Shown one piece after another: positions 1 through 5,804 of a stretch of 9,823 nucleotides of DNA. How positions within the stretch are numbered: position 1 is the stretch's first letter; the number at the start of each line of letters is the position of its first letter. Source of the stretch: Eubacterium sp. CAG:841 (GTDB taxonomy: Bacteria; Bacillota; Clostridia; Oscillospirales; CAG-272); the NCBI GenBank assembly GCA_000437375.1, contig FR898202.1, forward strand, positions 1 to 9,823, given 5' to 3'. A program made the translations under genes and the position numbers. The notes under the pieces are model-generated. The model saw nothing but the letters and a program-made list of their open reading frames with translations. It ran no database searches and was not told where the DNA came from.

Positions 1-31
1 CCTTACGGGCGGATTTTTCGGTTTTCTTTTT
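1..31. terminator. Right half of a probable intrinsic terminator, cut by the window edge
   Basis: The window opens with CCTTACGGGCGGA followed by a T-rich run through about position 47. GGGCGGA followed by T tracts looks like the 3' arm of a G/C-rich hairpin whose 5' arm (expected TCCGCCC) would lie just outside the window. Read on the minus strand, the same bases form an A-tract plus the 5' arm, so it would serve both the minus-strand gene ending at 32 and a convergent plus-strand gene to the left. Half of the stem cannot be seen, so this is an inference. Confidence 0.45.
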
Positions 32-628
32 TTATTTTATTTTTGAAAGCACAAAATCTTTTATTCTTGCGGGGATCTCACGGATATCGCGGAAAAGCTG
101 TCCGCCGTAAACATTCAGGTCGGCAGAGACGCCGCATGCGTCGATATCACGGCTTTGGGCAATATAGACAGCACGGTAAAGGTGATATTTCTGCGTTACT
201 ATAACCGCGCTTTCAATATTATAAAGTTCTTTTGCTCTGCTTATACTTTCAAAGGTTGAAAGTCCGAGCGGATCGGTTATAATATCGTCTTCAAGAACGC
301 CGCGATCAATACAAAAACTTTTCATTGTGCCGACCTCGTCATAGCCTTCGCGCGCGCTGTCGCCCGTAAGAAGCAGCTTTTTACCCGCTCCGCCGTTATA
401 AAGGTCTATCGCGCAAATAAGTCTGTCTCTGAGCATATCGCTGGGTCTTCCGTCGGGTTTTACTCCGCAGCCAAGCACAAGTATAACATCTGCACCGCGA
501 CCGGATGCCTCTTCTTCCGTAATTATATTTCCGCGCGCGGAAAATACCACTGCAAAATTTATACTCAGGCTCAACAATATAATAACGGCTACGGCTATAC
601 ATATCCCTGTGAAAATTTTCTTTTTCAT
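32..628 (-). CDS. SanA/YdcF-like DUF218 membrane protein
   Basis: A 198-residue protein with one N-terminal membrane segment (about residues 5-27, following MKKK) and a DUF218 domain filling the rest. Family hallmarks visible: ADVILVLGCGV near 46-56, PSDMLRDRL at 62-70, LLLTGD at 85-90, a Glu after a Tyr-Asp at 96-98, the LGLSTFES stretch at 121-128, and VIVTQKYHLYRA at 142-153. This order matches SanA and YdcF proteins. SanA is linked in enterobacteria to envelope barrier function and vancomycin exclusion at high temperature; its chemistry is not settled, so no reaction is assigned. The topology suggests an anchor with the domain outside the cytoplasm. The start at 628 is chosen over the ATG at 652 because AAGG lies 6 bases upstream of 628, while the 652 ATG has only A/T-rich sequence before it and would begin with a hydrophilic MGERSRRA. 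It is divergent from the PHP gene and appears monocistronic. Confidence 0.82.
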   Translation of the reverse strand: MKKKIFTGICIAVAVIILLSLSINFAVVFSARGNIITEEEASGRGADVILVLGCGVKPDGRPSDMLRDRLICAIDLYNGGAGKKLLLTGDSAREGYDEVGTMKSFCIDRGVLEDDIITDPLGLSTFESISRAKELYNIESAVIVTQKYHLYRAVYIAQSRDIDACGVSADLNVYGGQLFRDIREIPARIKDFVLSKIK

Positions 629-652
629 TGCGCGCCTTGACCTTTCCCCCAT

Positions 653-688
653 TTTGTGATAAATTAGTTATTGTTATTATATCACAAA
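653..688. repeat. Perfect 9-bp inverted repeat in the divergent promoter region
   Basis: TTTGTGATA at 653-661 is exactly the reverse complement of TATCACAAA at 680-688, with an 18-base A/T-rich spacer. The right arm overlaps the minus-strand -10 edge and its spacer; the left arm lies in the early transcribed part of the minus-strand gene and just upstream of the plus-strand -10. With the predicted start points, neither transcript would carry both arms, so it is more likely a DNA operator for a dimeric regulator than an RNA hairpin. The regulator is unknown. Chance occurrence in A/T-rich DNA remains possible. Confidence 0.5.
672..680 (+). promoter_or_regulatory. Extended -10 promoter for the PHP phosphatase gene
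   Basis: TG at 672-673, one base, then TATTAT at 675-680 gives an extended -10 element (five of six matches to TATAAT). No good -35 hexamer sits 17 bases upstream, which is typical for promoters relying on the extended element. Transcription would begin near 687, leaving about 19 bases before the ATG at 706 and including the AAAGGA ribosome binding site at 691-696. This -10 lies almost exactly on top of the minus-strand -10 at 676-681. Confidence 0.5.
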
Positions 689-704
689 GTAAAGGATTTG
701 TAAA
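676..704 (-). promoter_or_regulatory. Sigma-A-type promoter for the SanA-like gene
   Basis: On the minus strand, TTTACA (699-704, five of six matches to TTGACA) is followed after exactly 17 bases by a perfect TATAAT (676-681). The transcript would start near 669, about 40 bases before the ATG at 628. The -35 element lies between the ribosome binding site and start codon of the divergent PHP gene, so the two genes share essentially all of their regulatory DNA. Confidence 0.75.
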
Positions 705-705
705 C

Positions 706-1491
706 ATGAACATAACCACCGATATTCACACGCATACTTCTTTCAGCGACGGAAAAGCTTCTCCGCGCGAAATGCTTTCCGCAGCGATAGCCAAAGGGCT
801 TGATACTTACGGTTTTTCAGACCACGCACATATGAAGGTTGCCGCGCATTGGATGATGAGCGGTAAGAAAACCGATGATTACATTTCGGAAATAACTGCA
901 TTAAAAACAGAGTTTTCCGATAAGATCCGCATTTTGTGCGGAATAGAACACGATATTTTTTCCGATATAGAGCTTTCCCCTTTTGATTATGTAATAGGTT
1001 CGGTACATTATGTTGACGCGGGAGAAGAATTCCTGCCCGTAGACGCAACAAAAGCCGATTTTATAAATGCCGTAAATAATTACTTCTGCGGCGATCCGTA
1101 CGCTTTCTGCGCACGCTATTTCAATTTACTCGAAAAACACGCCGAAAATCCGTTTGTGAAAATTGTGGGACACTTTGACCTTGTGGAAAAATTCAATGAT
1201 GACGGCTCTATATTTGACCGTTGTGACAAAAGATATACAGATCCCGCCCTGCAGGCTATGGAAAAGCTTAATTCTGCGGGAAAGATTTTTGAAATAAACA
1301 CAGGCGCAATGTTCCGCGTCGGAAGAAGCGTTCCGTATCCTTCGGAATATCTGCTCAGAACGCTTTGCGAAATGCACGGAAAAATTATTTTTTCAAGCGA
1401 CGCACATTCAAAAGATGCTATCGCTTTCGCCTTCGATCGCGCATCAGAGCTTGCCGAAAAATGCGGCTTTTCTGATTTTGAAAGAATATAA
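706..1491 (+). CDS. hisJ: PHP-family histidinol-phosphatase (HisJ/HisK type)
   Basis: A 261-residue PHP-domain metal-dependent phosphatase, the usual length for HisJ-family proteins, which dephosphorylate L-histidinol phosphate in the penultimate part of histidine biosynthesis. All expected metal-ligand motifs are present in order: DIHTHTSFSD (His8, His10, Asp15), GFSDHAH (His40), CGIEHD (Glu81), GSVHYVD (His101), IVGHFDLV (His156) and FSSDAHS (Asp232, His234). The start at 706 is set by AAAGGA at 691-696, nine bases upstream; the open frame runs further back to a TTG at 628, but that part would overlap the divergent gene's start and shows no family similarity. No other his gene is nearby, so the substrate is inferred from family membership; a phosphatase of different specificity is possible. 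A weak terminator follows. Confidence 0.82.
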   Translation: MNITTDIHTHTSFSDGKASPREMLSAAIAKGLDTYGFSDHAHMKVAAHWMMSGKKTDDYISEITALKTEFSDKIRILCGIEHDIFSDIELSPFDYVIGSVHYVDAGEEFLPVDATKADFINAVNNYFCGDPYAFCARYFNLLEKHAENPFVKIVGHFDLVEKFNDDGSIFDRCDKRYTDPALQAMEKLNSAGKIFEINTGAMFRVGRSVPYPSEYLLRTLCEMHGKIIFSSDAHSKDAIAFAFDRASELAEKCGFSDFERI

Positions 1492-1522
1492 AACGCTTTT
1501 CTGTTTCTGTTGAGCGATTTAT

Positions 1523-1563
1523 AAAAATTCATATTTTCCCCCGTCGCTGCGGGAATTTTTCTC
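1523..1563 (+). terminator. Probable weak intrinsic terminator after the PHP gene
   Basis: TTCCC at 1536-1540 pairs with GGGAA at 1551-1555, followed by a T run to 1560 and TCT-type pyrimidines. An alternative A/T-rich stem pairs AAAAATTC (1523-1530) with GAATTTTT (1553-1560), outside the first. The stem is short, so termination may be incomplete and some read-through into ftsH is possible. Confidence 0.5.
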
Positions 1564-1616
1564 CCCGCAAATACACAAAATATTTACAAAAAGTCAACAC
1601 ACGAAAACTCTTTCTC

Positions 1617-1654
1617 TGTTATTATTTATATAGCTTAAAATAAACGGGCATAAT
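1617..1654 (+). promoter_or_regulatory. Candidate promoter region for ftsH
   Basis: Two -10-like elements can be seen in this A/T-rich stretch. TG at 1617-1618 plus TATTAT at 1620-1625 repeats the nine-base extended -10 found before the PHP gene. CATAAT at 1649-1654 matches five of six consensus bases and has TTATAT (three of six matches) 17 bases upstream. Neither has a good -35 box, so which one is used cannot be decided by eye. The second would start RNA near 1661, right at the leader hairpin. Confidence 0.35.
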
Positions 1655-1663
1655 ATTTTATCC

Positions 1664-1716
1664 GCCGCATAAATTAAAGCGTGGCAAAGCTTTGAAAAAG
1701 TGCGGCAAACGGAGGT
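1664..1716 (+). promoter_or_regulatory. Structured ftsH leader with ribosome binding site and a tandem repeat
   Basis: GCCGCA (1664-1669) can pair with TGCGGC (1701-1706), with a T-G pair inside; within it AAAGC (1676-1680) pairs with GCTTT (1689-1693). The outer stem ends four bases before the GGAGGT ribosome binding site (1711-1716), which is 11 bases from the ATG, a slightly long gap. The same region also contains a 13-base direct repeat, AAAGCGTGGCAAA at 1676-1688 and AAAGTGCGGCAAA at 1697-1709, with 11 of 13 positions equal and a 21-base period. Either an RNA switch or a protein site with half-sites two helical turns apart could explain it; no known riboswitch class was recognised. Confidence 0.35.
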
Positions 1717-1727
1717 AAACTGACATA

Positions 1728-3731
1728 ATGAAAAACACCCTGAAAACGGTATTGCTTTACGCTGCCGTCGTCCTTGTGATAATATTCGCCGTATCACTTA
1801 TGCTTTCGTCAAGCAATAAAACAGCCCCCACATACGGAGATATAATAGACCTTTTCACAGCCGGAAAAGTTACGGAATTTGATGTAAACAAAAACAATCT
1901 CCTTGTGGTAAAAACAACAGACGGAACAAAATATCAGATAGTTCTCCGCAGTGTGGAAATGTTCCGTGAGGATATAAGCGATTATCTTGATAAGCAGCTT
2001 GCACTGCCTACCGAGCAAAGAACGCTTACAAAATGGAACATAGAAAACAATCAGCCTTCCATATGGCTTTCCATTCTTCCCTATGCGGTCATGACGATAA
2101 TTTTCATCGCATTCTGGATATATATGACTTCAAAAGTCAACAGAATGGACGGAAAAATGAATTCTTTCTCCCGCGCACATATAATGTTCGGCAATGAAAG
2201 AGGAGATAAGGTATTCTTCTCCGATGTTGCCGGCTGTGAGGAAGAAAAACAGGATCTGCGCGAGATAGTGGATTATCTGCGCGATCCTTCAAAATACAGA
2301 AAGCTCGGTGCAAAAATCCCGCACGGTGTGCTTTTGGTCGGACCTCCCGGAACGGGTAAAACGCTTCTTGCGAAAGCCGTTGCAGGTGAAGCGGGAGTTC
2401 CTTTCCTTTCGATATCGGCTTCCGACTTTGTCGAAATGTATGTCGGCGTCGGCGCGTCAAGAGTCCGCGACCTTTTTGAAACGGCAAAACGCGCTCCCGC
2501 AAGCATTATATTCATAGACGAGATCGACGCGGTAGGTCGTCACAGAGGTGCAGGTCTCGGCGGCGGTCACGACGAGAGAGAACAGACATTGAACCAGCTC
2601 CTTGTTGAAATGGACGGCTTCGGCTCTCATGACGGCGTTATCGTTATGGCAGCTACAAACCGCCCCGATATTCTTGACCCCGCACTTCTCCGTCCCGGTC
2701 GTTTCGACCGTCAGGTAACGGTAGGATATCCCGATATAAACGGCAGAGAAGAAATTCTCAAGGTTCACGCAAGGAACAAGCCGTTCGAACAGACGGTTGA
2801 CTTTTCCCGCATCGCGCAGACAACAGTCGGCTTTACGGGCGCAGACCTTGCAAACCTCTTAAATGAAGCCGCACTTCTTGCCGCAAGAAAAAACAAATCC
2901 CTCATAGGCGAACCCGATATAGAAGAAGCACTTATAAAAGTGACGGTCGGCACACAAAAGAAATCAAGAAAGATAAAAGAAAGCGAAAAGAAAAATACCG
3001 CTTATCACGAAGCAGGTCACGCAGTTCTTGCACATCTGCTTCCCACGCAGGATCCTGTCCGTGAGATATCAATTATACCCAGCGGACGTGCGCTCGGTTA
3101 TACGCTCAATCCGCCTGTCGAAGATAAATACAGCGAATACAAACAGCAGCTTATTGAAGAAATCACCATGCTTCTCGGCGGCAGAGCAGCAGAAGAGATC
3201 GTATTCGGCGATGTATCCGGCGGAGCTTCAAACGATATCATGCGCGCAACACAGATCGCAAAGAAAATGGTTACCGTATACGGTATGAGCGAACTCGGCA
3301 CAATACGCTTCGGCAGCGAACATGACAGCGATGAAGTGTTCCTGGGCAGAGATTTCAATTCTTCAAAGGATTATTCGGAAGAGACTGCAGCGCTTATCGA
3401 TGAGCAGATAAAGAAGATCGTCGACAGTGCATACGCAGACGCAAAACGCATCCTTTCCGAAAACCGCTCAAAACTCGACTTTATAGTTGAATTCCTCCTC
3501 AAATACGAAGTTATGGACGACAGACAGTTCAATGCAGCTATGAACGGCGCTTCTATGGAAGAAGTCGAACAGATAGGCGAAGAACGTCGCAGAAAGAGCG
3601 AAGAAGAAAACGCTCTCCGCGCAAAAGCCGATGAAGAAAATCGTCGTGCAGACGAAGAACGTCGCAAGGCGGAAGAAGCGCGTCGTCGCAACAACGATGA
3701 CGATCGTTTCAACCACATCTACGGCGGTTGA
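1728..3731 (+). CDS. ftsH: ATP-dependent membrane zinc metalloprotease FtsH
   Basis: A 667-residue, apparently intact FtsH, the hexameric inner-membrane AAA+ protease that extracts and degrades misassembled membrane proteins and some regulators. Two membrane segments (about 8-26 and 113-133) flank an extracytoplasmic FtsH domain. The AAA module has Walker A GPPGTGKT (205-212), a pore motif around FVEMYVG (234-240), Walker B IFIDEID (261-267) and the second region of homology with arginine fingers Arg322 and Arg325. The M41 protease has HEAGH at 427-431, catalytic Glu428, and a likely third zinc ligand at Asp503. Residues about 611-660 form a Glu/Arg-rich, probably helical tail that exceeds the protease core. 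GGAGGT at 1711-1716 supports the start. Unlike many Bacillota, no tilS or hpt gene precedes it; the gene appears to be its own unit, ended by the terminator at 3745-3783. Confidence 0.98.
   Translation: MKNTLKTVLLYAAVVLVIIFAVSLMLSSSNKTAPTYGDIIDLFTAGKVTEFDVNKNNLLVVKTTDGTKYQIVLRSVEMFREDISDYLDKQLALPTEQRTLTKWNIENNQPSIWLSILPYAVMTIIFIAFWIYMTSKVNRMDGKMNSFSRAHIMFGNERGDKVFFSDVAGCEEEKQDLREIVDYLRDPSKYRKLGAKIPHGVLLVGPPGTGKTLLAKAVAGEAGVPFLSISASDFVEMYVGVGASRVRDLFETAKRAPASIIFIDEIDAVGRHRGAGLGGGHDEREQTLNQLLVEMDGFGSHDGVIVMAATNRPDILDPALLRPGRFDRQVTVGYPDINGREEILKVHARNKPFEQTVDFSRIAQTTVGFTGADLANLLNEAALLAARKNKSLIGEPDIEEALIKVTVGTQKKSRKIKESEKKNTAYHEAGHAVLAHLLPTQDPVREISIIPSGRALGYTLNPPVEDKYSEYKQQLIEEITMLLGGRAAEEIVFGDVSGGASNDIMRATQIAKKMVTVYGMSELGTIRFGSEHDSDEVFLGRDFNSSKDYSEETAALIDEQIKKIVDSAYADAKRILSENRSKLDFIVEFLLKYEVMDDRQFNAAMNGASMEEVEQIGEERRRKSEEENALRAKADEENRRADEERRKAEEARRRNNDDDRFNHIYGG
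3578..3666 (+). repeat. Repeated 14-mer inside the FtsH tail coding region
   Basis: CGAAGAACGTCGCA occurs at 3578-3591 and again at 3653-3666, both coding for Glu-Glu-Arg-Arg in the charged C-terminal tail. The period of 75 bases is a multiple of three, so the frame is kept. Together with many GAAGAA and CGTCGC units this suggests the tail grew by in-frame duplication, though codon bias on a simple Glu/Arg protein could give the same pattern. Confidence 0.6.
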
Positions 3732-3744
3732 GAAAACCAAAAGT

Positions 3745-3783
3745 AAAACAGCAATCGGATTTAACCGATTGCTGTTTTTTGTT
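3745..3783. terminator. Strong bidirectional terminator between ftsH and alr
   Basis: AAAACAGCAATCGG (3745-3758) and CCGATTGCTGTTTT (3765-3778) are perfect reverse complements around a six-base loop, followed by more T residues on the plus strand. On the minus strand the stem is followed by TTTTACTTTT. It starts 14 bases after the ftsH stop codon and lies only a few bases beyond the alr stop, so it can end both convergent transcripts. Confidence 0.95.
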
Positions 3784-4950
3784 TTATCCGAAATAATTGC
3801 CTATGTAAGAAAACTTTCCTACTGTTTTGCCGTCCTTTACAAATACTCTCGGAACGCGACAGTCAAGTCTGCAAACAATGTCATAATTTATCGTGCCGGC
3901 AACATCGGCAACTTCATCTGCGGTTATAGTCTCGCCGCCGTCCGAGCCGAAGATAACGGCTGTATCTCCTACGTCGATGTTTTCGATGCCCGTCACGTCA
4001 ACCATCATCTGATCCATGCATACCCTGCCGATTATCGGCACTTTTTCCCCCGCAATAATTACACTGCCCTTGCCCGAAAGCGAAAGCGGAATCCCATCCG
4101 CATAGCCTGCGGCAAGAGTGGCGATTTTCATCGGCTTTGCTGCGGTAAACGTATGACCGTAGCTTATTTTTGTCCCCGCAGGAACGTTTTTTACCTGCGT
4201 TATTTTGGTTTTCAGTGACATTACGGGAGAAAGCGGCAGATTTTCTTTCTTCATCTCTGCCGAAGGGTACATTCCGAAAAGAACTATTCCCACACGAACC
4301 ATTTCATAATCGTCCGAGCCGTCCATAAACGCAGCAGAATTGTCCGCAGAACGGATTCCAATTTCATACCCGCGCGATCTCAGCGCGGCGCAAAACGAGT
4401 CAAATCTTGCACGTTGCTCATTCTGCGAGGTTTTATCTGCTTTGTCGGCGCAGGCATAATGCGTGATTATGCCGGGAAATTCGATATTTTCCGAAGCATA
4501 TATTTTTTCGGCTTCAGCAAGTCCTTTTTCATCTGAGGAAAGCCCTATCCTGCCCATTCCCGTATCTACCGCAAGATATGCTTTGGCTTTTTTCCCGCTG
4601 TTACGAGCTGCGCCGGAAAGCTCCCTTGCCCCGTCTGATGAAAAAAGCACAGTGGCTATACCGTTTTCAATTATAAGCGGATACTGTGCGTGCGGAACGG
4701 GACTTAAAATAAGTATTTCCTTTTCTATGCCGATGCGGCGAAGCTCCATGGCTTCTTCAAATGTGGCAACTGCAAAGGCGTCTGCAAAATCGGACATTAC
4801 CTGCGCAAGCTGCATCGCTCCGTGACCGTATGCATTGGCTTTGACAACCGCCATTATTTTTTTGTTTCCGGCGCGCTTTTTTATTTCGCGCAGATTGTTT
4901 TCAAGGGCACGGATATTTATCTCCGCCCATGTTCTGAGAAATTCCGTCAA
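3784..4950 (-). CDS. alr: Alanine racemase
   Basis: A 388-residue PLP-dependent alanine racemase, full family length, which interconverts L- and D-alanine in the cytoplasm to supply D-alanine for peptidoglycan. The N-terminal barrel carries AVVKANAYGHG with the PLP lysine Lys37; VDTGMGRIG (Arg134) and SADNSAA (Asn204) follow. The C-terminal domain has the second catalytic base Tyr264 in KISYGHTFTA and the CMDQMMVDVT segment at 311-320. The start must be TTG at 4950: no ATG or GTG occurs in frame between it and the upstream TGA at 4996-4998, and the next Met is at residue 33, inside the barrel. No strong ribosome binding site is visible, only a purine-rich GAAAGAAGAAAAAA run, so expression may depend on translation of the HAD gene 45 bases upstream. 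Confidence 0.95.
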   Translation of the reverse strand: MTEFLRTWAEINIRALENNLREIKKRAGNKKIMAVVKANAYGHGAMQLAQVMSDFADAFAVATFEEAMELRRIGIEKEILILSPVPHAQYPLIIENGIATVLFSSDGARELSGAARNSGKKAKAYLAVDTGMGRIGLSSDEKGLAEAEKIYASENIEFPGIITHYACADKADKTSQNEQRARFDSFCAALRSRGYEIGIRSADNSAAFMDGSDDYEMVRVGIVLFGMYPSAEMKKENLPLSPVMSLKTKITQVKNVPAGTKISYGHTFTAAKPMKIATLAAGYADGIPLSLSGKGSVIIAGEKVPIIGRVCMDQMMVDVTGIENIDVGDTAVIFGSDGGETITADEVADVAGTINYDIVCRLDCRVPRVFVKDGKTVGKFSYIGNYFG

Positions 4951-4995
4951 GGTTTTTTCTTCTTTCGTTTTTATGTATTTTATGCTTTTGGAATA

Positions 4996-5649
4996 TCACT
5001 TGTTAATTTCCGAAAATTCAAGCGGCGATGAAAGCACGGTAACCCCGTTTTCACGCATAAAGCCTTCGGTTTTCGGCATTCTTGTCTCCGACCAGCCCGC
5101 ATAGTAAAAATCAACGCCTGCCGCCTTTGCCATATCATAACCGGGCTTCATATCGTCTATCACCGCGATTTCGGAAGGTAAAAGCGAATATTTTTTCATT
5201 ATCTGTTCAATCGGGTAAGGCGACGGTTTTCTGAGCTTTTCTTCAAGCTCCCAGCCGAAGGTCATATCGGGAGTCGGCAAACCGTGATACTTGTAGTCAC
5301 GCAGGATCATATCCGAAAACGAATGTGAAACAACGCAGAAAACCCCTCCGTCCTGCTTCTGACGGCGAATTACCTCGTCAATTCCGTCATAAAAATCGGG
5401 AATGTGCGTATTTGTATAATCTCTCCATATATCAACTTCTGTTTTCATTTCTTCTTCGTTCAGATGATAAACATCAAGACACATGGAAAGAAAGCCTATA
5501 TCAAAATTATATTTCATAAACTCTCCGAGCGAAAGCTTTTCACCCGGACGCAGAAGCTCCAGCGTTTTTAAAAACGCGGGATAGTGTATTTCGGGGGTAC
5601 TTTTTACGGAGGTGTCGTCATGATCGAGTACGAGCGCCTTGTATTTCAT
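4996..5649 (-). CDS. HAD-superfamily phosphatase (phosphoglycolate-phosphatase-like)
   Basis: A 217-residue HAD hydrolase. Motif I is LDHDDT with nucleophile Asp9 and acid/base Asp11; motif II is VVSHS (Ser108); motif III is the Lys in RKPSPYP (Lys141); motif IV is VIDDMKPG (Asp165, Asp166). A helical cap fills roughly residues 15-90, as in the Gph/beta-phosphoglucomutase-like subfamily. The enzyme should remove phosphate from a small metabolite with Mg2+; the substrate cannot be read from the sequence. AGGAG about six bases upstream supports the start. It is the first gene of a two-gene unit with alr, driven by the promoter at 5692-5720. The His in place of the more common Phe or Leu between Asp9 and Asp11 is a mild variation. 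No direct metabolic tie to alanine racemase is known to me. Confidence 0.85.
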   Translation of the reverse strand: MKYKALVLDHDDTSVKSTPEIHYPAFLKTLELLRPGEKLSLGEFMKYNFDIGFLSMCLDVYHLNEEEMKTEVDIWRDYTNTHIPDFYDGIDEVIRRQKQDGGVFCVVSHSFSDMILRDYKYHGLPTPDMTFGWELEEKLRKPSPYPIEQIMKKYSLLPSEIAVIDDMKPGYDMAKAAGVDFYYAGWSETRMPKTEGFMRENGVTVLSSPLEFSEINK

Positions 5650-5691
5650 TTTTCTCTCCTGATTTTATAAATATTTTTGTTTTGTCTTAAA

Positions 5692-5720
5692 ATTTTATCA
5701 TAAAAAGGACTTAAATTCAA
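5692..5720 (-). promoter_or_regulatory. Promoter of the HAD-alr unit
   Basis: On the minus strand TTGAAT (5715-5720) is followed after 17 bases by TAAAAT (5692-5697), with TG one base before it, making an extended -10. RNA would start near 5685, leaving about 36 bases before the HAD start. A small palindrome, TTTTAT-C-ATAAAA (5693-5705), overlaps the -10, but in such A/T-rich DNA it carries little weight. Confidence 0.7.
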
Positions 5721-5739
5721 TATAAACATCCGAAAATGC

Positions 5740-5768
5740 TTGCAAACAAAGTGAAAAAGGGGTAAAAT
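5740..5768 (+). promoter_or_regulatory. Promoter of the M3 oligoendopeptidase gene
   Basis: TTGCAA (5740-5745) and TAAAAT (5763-5768) are separated by exactly 17 bases. Transcription would start near 5775, giving about 30 bases of leader with the GGAGGT ribosome binding site at 5790-5795, nine bases from the ATG. The -35 boxes of this promoter and of the HAD promoter stand back to back, about 19 bases apart, and the two share the same -10 hexamer. Confidence 0.7.
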
Positions 5769-5804
5769 GCTTATGTAATAAACTTTTACGGAGGTATTTT
5801 ATTT

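Noticed and set aside
653..688. CRP/FNR-type site, because of TGTGA and TCACA
   Set aside because: The known sites have these half-sites only about six bases apart; here more than 20 bases separate them, so a standard CRP-family dimer would not fit.
628..705. N-terminal extension of the PHP protein from a TTG at 628
   Set aside because: The added residues overlap the divergent gene's start and both promoters, while the ATG at 706 has a good ribosome binding site and puts the HTHTSFSDG motif at the usual place near the N-terminus.
3631..4218. A 195-codon plus-strand frame starting in the end of ftsH and crossing into the alr region
   Set aside because: It has no ribosome binding site, runs through the strong terminator, and lies antisense to the well-conserved alr coding sequence; the protein shows no recognisable domain.
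5693..5705. Palindrome TTTTAT-C-ATAAAA as an operator
   Set aside because: Composed only of A/T apart from the centre and overlapping a -10 box; such palindromes are expected by chance in this region.
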